The notes under the pieces: model-generated | Seen by the model: only the letters and a program-made list of their open reading frames with translations | The model's database searches: none | Told to the model about the DNA's origin: nothing | Source of the DNA: Saprospiraceae bacterium | GTDB lineage: Bacteria; Bacteroidota; Bacteroidia; Chitinophagales; Saprospiraceae | NCBI GenBank assembly: GCA_016715465.1 | Contig: JADKAA010000029.1 | Coordinates: forward strand, 2,604,001 to 2,668,000 | Reading direction: 5' to 3' | DNA: 64,000 bases | In this document: positions 8,546 through 15,114 of the stretch, piece by piece | Layout: every line of letters starts with the position of its first letter | Numbering within the stretch: position 1 is the stretch's first letter | Program-made: the position numbers and the translations under genes

Positions 8546-8882
8546 GCAATACGGCTGCGCCTTAGGGCAATACGCTACGCTTTAGAGCAATACGCTACGC
8601 TTTAGAGCAATACGCTACGCTTTAGAGCAATACGCTACGCTTAGAGCAATACGCTACGCTTAGAGCAATACGCTACGCTTAGAGCAATACGCTACGCTTA
8701 GAGCAATACGCTACGCTTAGAGCAATACGCTACGCTTAGAGCAATACGCTACGCTTAGAGCAATACGCTACGCTTAGAGCAATACGCTACGCTTAGAGCA
8801 ATACGCTACGCTTAGAGCAATACGGCTGCGCCTTATTGCAATACGCTACGCTTAAAGCAATACGGCTGCGCCTTATTGCAAT
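8546..8882. repeat. Tandem array 1, 17 units of 19-21 bp
   Basis: Seventeen head-to-tail units begin with CAATAC at 8547, 8568, 8588, 8608, 8628, 8647 and then every 19 bp to 8818, followed by 8839 and 8858; a degenerate one lies at 8879. Units from 8647 to 8817 are nine identical copies of CAATACGCTACGCTTAGAG. The edge units (8547, 8818, 8858) carry the longer variant CAATACGGCTGCGCC. The array starts directly at the stop codon of the RluA-like gene and is the reverse complement of the family at 9616 and 11128. There are no spacers, so it is not CRISPR. The period of 19 rules out coding. Confidence 0.95.
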
Positions 8883-8956
8883 GTGCAATGCTGCTTTAAA
8901 CTTTTGGTAACTTTTACGATGGGGATATCAATTTTAAATGAATGGATAATTTATCC

Positions 8957-9325
8957 TCAGTATTGCTCTGGGTTTTTAAGGGCGTGGCCTATCAGCCTGC
9001 CAACTTCTTCGTTTTGGAGACAAAGTTTTTGGTATTGGTCTTTGGTGATGAAATTGCAGGCAAAAGCAAAATCGAGCCAAATGAGGGTTTCGCTGTTTTC
9101 CATATCGCAATCAGAAAGTTTTGCTATTAAGTGGGCGGGGTATCTCCTTTTGCGATGACCTTCTGCATAATTGGCGCACACACTTCTGGAACTTCTACGG
9201 ATCTGTGAGGTGAGTCCAAATTTTTCTTCCTTTGGAAAAGACATGGATACCTCAAATATCTCCATGGCCTGCTGAAAGGCTTTTTTATAAATGGAAGTTG
9301 AGCGAAATAAATATTGGTTTTTCAT
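8957..9325 (-). CDS. Four-helix-bundle protein (23S rRNA intervening-sequence protein family)
   Basis: 122 aa, the usual size of this family. Characteristic blocks are FPKEEKFGLTSQIRRSSRSV, then CANYAEGHRKRR, and a C-terminal helix ending GRLIGHALKNPEQY. Members were first noted inside intervening sequences of 23S rRNA genes, but most, like this one, stand alone, form homopentamers and have no settled function. The gene lies between repeat array 1 and other repeats on the opposite strand to its neighbours, which suggests it may have moved with them (inference). Confidence 0.9.
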   Translation of the reverse strand: MKNQYLFRSTSIYKKAFQQAMEIFEVSMSFPKEEKFGLTSQIRRSSRSVCANYAEGHRKRRYPAHLIAKLSDCDMENSETLIWLDFAFACNFITKDQYQKLCLQNEEVGRLIGHALKNPEQY

Positions 9326-9341
9326 CGAGTCAGGTTTTTGT

Positions 9342-9394
9342 TACCCAACAAATATGACCCAATAATCAGTTCAAATTGATCTCTTAAAAATTTC
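9342..9394 (+). repeat. Dispersed ~53-bp repeat, copy A
   Basis: Closely matches 10951-11004 in the same orientation, sharing TCAGTTCAAAT, one mismatch, then GATCTCTTAAAAA, and the flanking ACAAATA-GAC region. It sits immediately upstream of the four-helix gene start. Confidence 0.75.
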
Positions 9395-9414
9395 TTAATC
9401 CTTTATTGAATTAG

Positions 9415-9615
9415 GAATTAAGAGTTAGGATTTAGGAATTGATAGGTCCTAAATTGCCTCCTTAAAACTAAAATTTCCCTGAACATTAAATTGGCCTAAG
9501 GCATAGCCGCTCTTGAATTAAGAGTTAGGATTTAGGAATTATGAATTTTTCGGCCCTTGATTGTCTCCTTAATACTGAAATCTCCCAAAAATCGAATTGG
9601 CTTAATACATAGCAA
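9415..9615 (+). repeat. Imperfect 100-bp tandem duplication
   Basis: A 26-bp block is identical at 9415-9440 and 9515-9540, exactly 100 bp apart. The bases after each block remain alignable (ATTG-CTCCTTAA then AATTGGC). The first copy contains a lone member of the GC-rich repeat family (GGCATAGCC at 9499-9507). 9326-9821 has no convincing gene; apparent minus-strand ORFs there are produced by the repeats. Confidence 0.75.
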
Positions 9616-9720
9616 ATTGTCTTAAGGCGCAGCCGTATTGTCCTAAGCCGCAGGCGCATTGGCCTAAGGCGAAGCCGCATTGCCCTAAGCCGCAGGCGTA
9701 TTGAACTTGGCGCATTGCCC
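9616..9720 (+). repeat. Array 2 of the GC-rich repeat family, 21-bp units
   Basis: ATTG-starting 21-bp units lie at 9616, 9637, 9658, 9679 and 9700, the last partial. They read in the opposite orientation to array 1. Core triplets alternate GGC-GCA-GCC, GCC-GCA-GGC, GGC-GAA-GCC, GCC-GCA-GGC. Because 21 is a multiple of 3 the array makes a false open frame on the minus strand. Confidence 0.9.
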
Positions 9721-9769
9721 ATTTTCTCCACTTCGGGAAACCCAAAGCCACAGCCGGGCAATTGGATGA

Positions 9770-9798
9770 TTTGGATTGAACCTGAAAATGTAGCTTTA
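9770..9798 (+). promoter_or_regulatory. Candidate promoter of the T9SS protein gene
   Basis: TTTG (9770-9773) and TAGCTTTA (9791-9798, one mismatch to TAnnTTTG) are 17 nt apart, 24 bp before the ATG at 9822. Confidence 0.35.
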
Positions 9799-9821
9799 GC
9801 CGCAACTAAAACTTATATGAG

Positions 9822-10868
9822 ATGGGAAAGCACATTTACAAAATAATACCAGTCCTTTTTTTTTGGCTTATAAACACAAATATATTTTCACAAACCTGTG
9901 CCGGCAGCCCTCCGACTGTGCTGAGTTTTGACGTTACCGGGTATATGGCTGCCGGTGCTTTTGGCAATTCCGGAAACACGATGAATTTGATTTGTGGACT
10001 ACCCCCCGGCGGAAATATTGTCGGCTTACAATGGAGTAACTATACCTATAATACCATCGGTGATACATGGTGCAATGAGGTGTTTTTGGACATTGATACC
10101 AACGTGTATATTTATATGATTTCAGGAGGTTCTTTTCCGGGGCCTTGCGGACCACATGCGGGTGGTTCTCCACTGGCCTTGCAGAATGCAGGAATAAACT
10201 TTAGTGCGAACCCAAGCGGATGTGTTGCGGTGCAGCCTTTCCTTAGTTACACCACAGCACCGGTTGGCGCTCAAATTACAGGTGGCATTATTACGCTTAC
10301 AGCCTGTCCATTGGGAGTTCCACTTCCGATCCAAATAAGTCGCTTTGAGGTAAGTAAAAAAGGTCCCGATAATGTGGTCGAGTGGGAGACATTGTCGGAA
10401 GTAAACAATGAAACTCAAATTGTGGAGCGGTCTGCCAACGGCATAGAGGATTGGAATGAAATTGGAAGATTGCGTGGGGCAGGAACCACCCAGGAACAAA
10501 ACATATATCGTATGGTTGATCACCATCCTTTGGCTCTGGGATATTACAGATTAAAGAGTGTGGATTATGACGGGCATTTCGAATATTCAACGATAGTAGA
10601 TGTGCTGCGGAAAGATTTGTTTGGAGACAAGATCAATGGCGTGCAAATTTACGCGGATAATTTGTCTCTGGAATTTATTACCAACAATGAAGATGGCGTA
10701 CAAATTACCATTTCAGATGTTACAGGAAAGATCGTGATGTCAGGACAATATGCGACCAAAGAAGGATTGAATTACTACGACATCGATCTATACGGTGCGG
10801 GTGCGGGCATGTATTATATCACGGTAATCAACCACAGATATAAGGAGACGAAAAGTTTTGTCAGGTAG
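9822..10868 (+). CDS. Secreted protein with T9SS type A sorting domain
   Basis: 348 aa. A signal peptide (about 1-23, ending NIFSQ) precedes a beta-rich region of about 150 aa with several Cys residues and CGPHAGGSPLAL, which I do not recognise. Residues about 165-245 are the fibronectin-like module common before T9SS tails (FEVSKKGPDNVVEWETLSEV, then YYRLKSVDYDGHFEYS). The C-terminus (about 270-348) is the sorting domain, with ISDVTGKIVMSG and GMYYITVINHRYKETKSFVR, so it should be exported through T9SS and surface-attached or released. It is monocistronic and flanked by repeat arrays on both sides. The ligand is unknown. Confidence 0.85.
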   Translation: MGKHIYKIIPVLFFWLINTNIFSQTCAGSPPTVLSFDVTGYMAAGAFGNSGNTMNLICGLPPGGNIVGLQWSNYTYNTIGDTWCNEVFLDIDTNVYIYMISGGSFPGPCGPHAGGSPLALQNAGINFSANPSGCVAVQPFLSYTTAPVGAQITGGIITLTACPLGVPLPIQISRFEVSKKGPDNVVEWETLSEVNNETQIVERSANGIEDWNEIGRLRGAGTTQEQNIYRMVDHHPLALGYYRLKSVDYDGHFEYSTIVDVLRKDLFGDKINGVQIYADNLSLEFITNNEDGVQITISDVTGKIVMSGQYATKEGLNYYDIDLYGAGAGMYYITVINHRYKETKSFVR

Positions 10869-10918
10869 AATCGCAAACTAGGTTTCTGAAAAGATAAAGT
10901 TCTAACGAAGTATTTAGC

Positions 10919-10948
10919 AGGGGTGCAATTCATTTTGCACTCCTTTTT
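10919..10948 (+). terminator. Terminator of the T9SS protein gene
   Basis: A 10-bp stem, AGGGGTGCAA (10919-10928) with TTGCACTCCT (10935-10944, one G-T pair), has a 6-nt loop and is followed by an eight-T run. Confidence 0.85.
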
Positions 10949-10950
10949 TT

Positions 10951-11004
10951 TACCCCACAAATACGACACAAAATTCAGTTCAAATAGATCTCTTAAAAAA
11001 TTTT
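10951..11004 (+). repeat. Dispersed ~53-bp repeat, copy B
   Basis: Same orientation and near-identical to 9342-9394. It directly follows the T-run of the terminator. Like copy A it lies a few hundred bp before an array of the 21-bp family. Confidence 0.75.
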
Positions 11005-11061
11005 CCTTGTACTCTGAAAAGCATCAGTCGTTGCCTCGCGGTAAGCGCGTCTGCCTTCGTT

Positions 11062-11119
11062 AAATTGATCCCTACAAACCTACGGCTCATAGGGATCAAT
11101 TTTTTCGGCTTTGCCGAAA
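11062..11119 (+). repeat. Double hairpin element
   Basis: The first hairpin is a perfect 13-bp stem, AAATTGATCCCTA (11062-11074) with TAGGGATCAATTT (11090-11102), loop 15 nt. It is followed at once by TTTCGGC-TTT-GCCGAAA (11103-11119). No gene ends nearby that would need a second terminator, since one is already at 10919. It may be a palindromic intergenic element. Confidence 0.65.
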
Positions 11120-11127
11120 TCACTCAG

Positions 11128-11256
11128 TTATCCTAAGCCGCAGGCGCATTGTCTTAAGGCGAAGCCGTATTGGCCTAAGGTACCGCCGTATTGTCCTAAG
11201 GCGCAGCCGAATTGTCCTAAGCCGCAGGCGCATTGGCCAAAGGCGCAGCCGCATTG
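11128..11256 (+). repeat. Array 3 of the GC-rich repeat family, 21-bp units
   Basis: Six 21-bp units have ATTG at 11148, 11169, 11190, 11211, 11232 and 11253, in the same orientation as array 2. Cores are GCC-GCA-GGC, GGC-GAA-GCC, a decayed GGTACCGCC, GGC-GCA-GCC, GCC-GCA-GGC and GGC-GCA-GCC. 10869-11449 contains only the terminator, repeats and hairpins, with no gene. Confidence 0.9.
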
Positions 11257-11449
11257 AAAAAAATCCTATGGCAGGGGTAACGATTTACCCTGCCCAAATC
11301 ATAGGTAATTGTTGACACCGGTTCCGGAACTCCAGGTCGATAAACTTCGGGTTGAGGACTTTGTGCCCCGGCCTGAAATGACCATGCATTGCTATGTGGC
11401 AAGGCATGGATGAGCACCATATTATTTCAACAATTCAAAATTTAAAACG

Positions 11450-11911
11450 ATGAAGACATTTTATTATGCAGCATTGGCTGTGTGTTTTTTTACGATGACA
11501 GGATGCAGTGATGATGTATTTATTTTATCTGCCAAGGACCCGGATTTGGCGGCATCTGACAGGTCCGACAATAACCTCGCCATTACCATTACGCTCACAA
11601 ACCGCAATACCGTATCCCTTAATGCCGATAAGGTTTTTGCGGAACATATAGATGGCAATGAATTTTTGCTGACGGCAGATCCGGGAAAGCCCTACGAACA
11701 AAGTTATTATGCTACTGCGGCCACCATTTATGAAGCACAGAACCAGATGAAGGTGGTAATAGACCCGGGCCTTGGGCAAACCATTTATGACGACAGGCAT
11801 ACTTTAACCCTTACGGGGGATGAAGAAGATGGCATTCAGGTACACATCAGTCAGGGTAACATAAGTTTAAACGCCACAGCTGTAGTGGGTGAAGATAGCA
11901 ATGGATTATAG
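11450..11911 (+). CDS. Small lipoprotein of unknown function
   Basis: 153 aa. The lipoprotein signal is clear (CFFTMTGC, Cys 19). The mature part is acidic and beta-prone with no motif I recognise; internal phrases such as LAITITLTNRNTVSLNADKV and RHTLTLTGDEEDGIQVHISQ suggest an Ig-like or jelly-roll fold. It is a single gene with a terminator hairpin after the stop. The start is fixed by the signal peptide. Confidence 0.65.
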   Translation: MKTFYYAALAVCFFTMTGCSDDVFILSAKDPDLAASDRSDNNLAITITLTNRNTVSLNADKVFAEHIDGNEFLLTADPGKPYEQSYYATAATIYEAQNQMKVVIDPGLGQTIYDDRHTLTLTGDEEDGIQVHISQGNISLNATAVVGEDSNGL

Positions 11912-11956
11912 ACTAGACATCCAGTTATGAAAAATACCGGTTAATGATGAATCTCG

Positions 11957-11990
11957 AAGGAGGCTACCGCTGTTGGTGGTCTCCTTTTGT
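11957..11990 (+). terminator. Terminator after the lipoprotein gene
   Basis: A 12-bp stem with wobble pairs, AAGGAGGCTACC (11957-11968) with GGTGGTCTCCTT (11975-11986), has a 6-nt loop and is followed by TTGTTTT. It overlaps the last codons of the convergent minus-strand gene, whose stop is at 11964-11966. Confidence 0.65.
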
Positions 11991-13376
11991 TTTGGCAAGT
12001 TGTTTTTCACACCAGGTACGATACATCAAATACGGATATTTACTTAAGTCAAGCTGACTTGTTTTGCGGTCATCCTGGTCCAGACGCTTTAAAAAATCCA
12101 GAAGGTTATAATTGGCGTGAAACTGTTTAATTGCCAGGGAAGCTTTATTTCTTTTTAAGAGAAGTTGCATATTCCGGAGTTGGTGTTTAAAGGTTTCATA
12201 ATCTTCTTTTCTATGCATAAAAAGTGCAATGATGTGCAGGCCCATGGCCCGGAGTTTTTGGTCCGGGGAGCCATAGTTGGCGCCATTGGTGAATACCAGC
12301 ATTTGATCGTATTTTTCATGGTAAAGGCAATTGAGCGCTAACAAAAGGTTTTTACTTCCTTCTTTATTTGTGGTTAAGACATTATCTATCCAGCGGAGAA
12401 TAAAGGCCTCTACCCATTCATAAGGTTTATACCAGGCCACGGCTGCTACGACGTTTGTTATTCTTATAAGGCTTACTTTCCCATTTTCCATAAGCACGCC
12501 AGTGTCCAGGGCATATTCGTACAAGGCGGCCATGTTGAATCTATTGATGTCATAACCCATGTTGCTTAGGATGTTATTTCTCAATATGGCATATTCAGTA
12601 AGTATAATATGGGCAAAAACCCCCGGCAGATACTTGTGTGCCAGTAAATTTTCAGTAATGGTATTTAATGCAGAAACATCACTGTTTTTATGGACTTTCC
12701 ATAACAGGTCCAACTCTACGGCAAGTGGTGAATCTGGAATGCCCACAAGGCTTTGTTCAACGGTGCGGATCGTTTCGCTGTAGTCATATTTATTAATTTC
12801 ACCCCAGTTTTGCAACTCAATCAAATAAAACAAACAATATTCTTTGTATGAATAAAGAAAAGATTGAACCATCTGCTGCAGCATGGAGATTCCCACTCTA
12901 TTTTTCACCGGATTGTTGCTAAAATATTGAAGGTAGAGCATTTGGGATTTACACTTTTCAGTTTCGAAATCAAATGCGGTGTGTTCTTCTATTTTTTTCT
13001 CCAGACGAGCTTGTGTCTGGTCAGCCAATTTGTATAAACTCCTCCGGTTATAGGCGTTGAGCAGGTAAAGGTCTTCGTCAAACTTTGTCCGCTGCATCTC
13101 CTGGATGGACAACCATTTTTCCAGGTGTTGCAGTAAAACCGACATGTGATTTTGCAGGACTTTTACAGTGAGGTGGGGAAATGATTTTTCTATCACTACA
13201 TCCACTTCTGGCAGGCTGGTGAATTTGTCTTTGGAAGATTTTAAAAAAGCCAAGACCTTAAAGAGATCGGAAGTTTCGGCGGTATAAGACCCCAAATATC
13301 TTTGAAAAGAAGCCCAATCCTCCTTGTTAAATGTGAATAAGACAGACACCAGTTTTGAATCCTTCATAAAGCCCAA
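11964..13376 (-). CDS. Large helical cytoplasmic protein, function unknown
   Basis: 470 aa with no signal peptide or membrane segment. It is almost wholly alpha-helical and rich in Leu, Lys and Tyr, with a TPR/HEAT-like look (for example LLLALNCLYHEKYDQMLVFT and GLHIIALFMHRKEDYETFKH). The N-terminus VLFTFNKEDWASFQRYLGSY resembles that of uncharacterised proteins I associate with Saprospiraceae, but I cannot name a family. It is monocistronic, convergent with the lipoprotein gene, and the long AT-rich upstream region (13377-13623) is shared with the divergent LytTR regulator. Confidence 0.6.
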   Translation of the reverse strand: MGFMKDSKLVSVLFTFNKEDWASFQRYLGSYTAETSDLFKVLAFLKSSKDKFTSLPEVDVVIEKSFPHLTVKVLQNHMSVLLQHLEKWLSIQEMQRTKFDEDLYLLNAYNRRSLYKLADQTQARLEKKIEEHTAFDFETEKCKSQMLYLQYFSNNPVKNRVGISMLQQMVQSFLYSYKEYCLFYLIELQNWGEINKYDYSETIRTVEQSLVGIPDSPLAVELDLLWKVHKNSDVSALNTITENLLAHKYLPGVFAHIILTEYAILRNNILSNMGYDINRFNMAALYEYALDTGVLMENGKVSLIRITNVVAAVAWYKPYEWVEAFILRWIDNVLTTNKEGSKNLLLALNCLYHEKYDQMLVFTNGANYGSPDQKLRAMGLHIIALFMHRKEDYETFKHQLRNMQLLLKRNKASLAIKQFHANYNLLDFLKRLDQDDRKTSQLDLSKYPYLMYRTWCEKQLAKTKGDHQQR

Positions 13377-13623
13377 TTATGGTTGAATTAAAGATAATTT
13401 TAATAATATATTAGGATAGATAGCATAAAAAATAAATACAAATAATTGTAAAACAATGATATAAATATAAACACACATTTATTATAATTAGGAAATATGG
13501 CCAAAAATCTCAAAAAATTATGCTTTTGACCCCACAACTTTGTCTTGAATTTTGGAAAAAAGACAACGAATAAGTAAGTCTTAGATCCAGGTTCCGCTAT
13601 AGAACAAGAAAAAAAACCAAACC

Positions 13624-14352
13624 ATGGCAGCATCCATTAAGACATTGATCATCGAATCCAGGCCTTCCTCCCTGGATTTACTGGCCAAAATGTTGAATTC
13701 AAACGGACATGGCGTAAGGGCCATTCAAAAACGCAATCCGTCGCCCGAAGATTGGTTGACCACCGAACTGGTCATCGTGGAAGTAGCGACCTCCGATGAT
13801 TTGAATCAATTGGTGAAGGCTGTACACCGGGGTATTAAGGTCATTGCAGCCCTGGCCAACCCCATTTTTTTACAAGATGTTTTAGATCTTGATGTAGATG
13901 CCCTGGTGGCCGCCCCGTATGATGCGGTGCGCCTGCTTAAGGCCATTGATAAAATCAGAAAAAGTGAACAAAGCCAAAACCTTTCCGGCAGGGTAGATTC
14001 TGTACTGCATCTCCACCAAACCAGGAAGAGCAATTCCATCATGATCCCTACCAGCGAAGGATTTGAAGTGATACGCATCAACGAACTCGTTCGCATAGAA
14101 GCCGACCGCGCCTATTGCACAGTCTATCTGCTCAATGGCCGGCACATCACCGTGAGCAAACCCCTGCGCGAAATAGAACAATTGTTGCCCAACGACCTGT
14201 TTTTCCGCTGCCACATTTCCCATGTCATCAACATCAACACGGTGCTTGCCTACCGCAAAGAGGATGGAGGTCTTCTGGTCCTGAGTGATGGCAGCAAGGT
14301 GCCGGTAGCGAAGGCGAGGAAGGAGGAGTTGGTGGGCATGCTGGGGGTGTAG
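13624..14352 (+). CDS. LytTR DNA-binding regulator with degenerate receiver
   Basis: 242 aa. Residues 1-115 have the size and strand/helix pattern of a response-regulator receiver but lack its chemistry. The phospho-acceptor Asp is replaced by Glu 53 (LVIVEVA), the acidic pair by E11-S12, the Thr/Ser by Ala (VIAALA), and the conserved Lys is missing (VAAPYD). Residues about 135-242 form an intact LytTR DNA-binding domain (INELVRIEADRAYCTVYLLN, FFRCHISHVININTVLAY). It probably binds DNA without phosphorylation control, perhaps locked on by the Glu. No sensor kinase is adjacent. Confidence 0.85.
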   Translation: MAASIKTLIIESRPSSLDLLAKMLNSNGHGVRAIQKRNPSPEDWLTTELVIVEVATSDDLNQLVKAVHRGIKVIAALANPIFLQDVLDLDVDALVAAPYDAVRLLKAIDKIRKSEQSQNLSGRVDSVLHLHQTRKSNSIMIPTSEGFEVIRINELVRIEADRAYCTVYLLNGRHITVSKPLREIEQLLPNDLFFRCHISHVININTVLAYRKEDGGLLVLSDGSKVPVAKARKEELVGMLGV

Positions 14353-14467
14353 TTTTTCATTCCGGGCTTCTAAAATACTATTAGGGAAACTGAAATATAT
14401 AACAGGGAAACTGATATAGAGTCAACAATAAATGAAATTTATATTTACCAAATAAATCAAGATCGAA

Positions 14468-14949
14468 ATGAAAAGCACAATTATTATTGCCACTACGTGG
14501 GTATGCTGCGTTCTTTATTTTGGGACTGTATGGTCCCAATCCCCAGTTTGGCCACTGGCCACCAATCCCTATAATTATGATGTAACAAGCCCGGTAAAGT
14601 CAGAAGTGGTGAGTTGGTTAAGTGATCCATCTAATCCATCCAGTAGTCAGATTTCAGGAGGACCCCTGAATGTAGCCCACGGACCTACCAACGCAGGCTT
14701 TGATTGTTGCGGGAACATGTTATTTTATGTGATACATACAGGTAGTGATTTAGATAATGAACTAAAAGTGAGGAATCCCAACGGTGATGAAATACTTAAA
14801 AACGGGGGTAGTATTATTGGGCTCAATGTAGTCAGAAGCGATTCTGACAGGTAATTAATCAGCAGGGTGCCGGGCAAGCGTAATGAACGGTTTATGTATA
14901 TTTCGACAACACACAACTATATCCAATTTCAATTAAAATGCGCTGCAAA
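14468..14949 (+). pseudogene. Truncated secreted protein, likely gene relic
   Basis: The open frame 14468-14854 encodes 128 aa: a signal peptide ending VWSQ, then YDVTSPVKSEVVSWLSDPSN and a conserved-looking block with FDCCGNMLFYVIH. Past the TAA the same frame resumes with RVPGKRNERFMYIS for about 30 codons before TGA 14947-14949. Long T9SS proteins often have a VVRVPG...EWFIIY type strand at this point, so I read this as the 5' remnant of a longer secreted gene with an in-frame stop and a missing 3' part. It could instead be a short exported protein. Confidence 0.5.
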
Positions 14950-15114
14950 TTGAATGAATATATCAATCTAAAAAATAAAATAAAAAACTAATTTTTTTCT
15001 TTATAATTAATATTTATTTTATATTAGATTAAAAATAAAAGTTATAATAAATAAAATACTTAATAAATCAAAACAATAATAATTAGCAAAACAACGAAAT
15101 AAGCCAACTCTTAT

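Noticed and set aside
8546..8882. Possible CRISPR array
   Set aside because: Units abut directly with no spacers, and the repeat is only 19-21 bp; no cas genes nearby.
9525..9805. Two minus-strand open frames of 67 and 78 codons with Leu-Arg repeats
   Set aside because: They arise only because the 21-bp repeat unit is a multiple of three; no start signal, and composition is that of the repeat.
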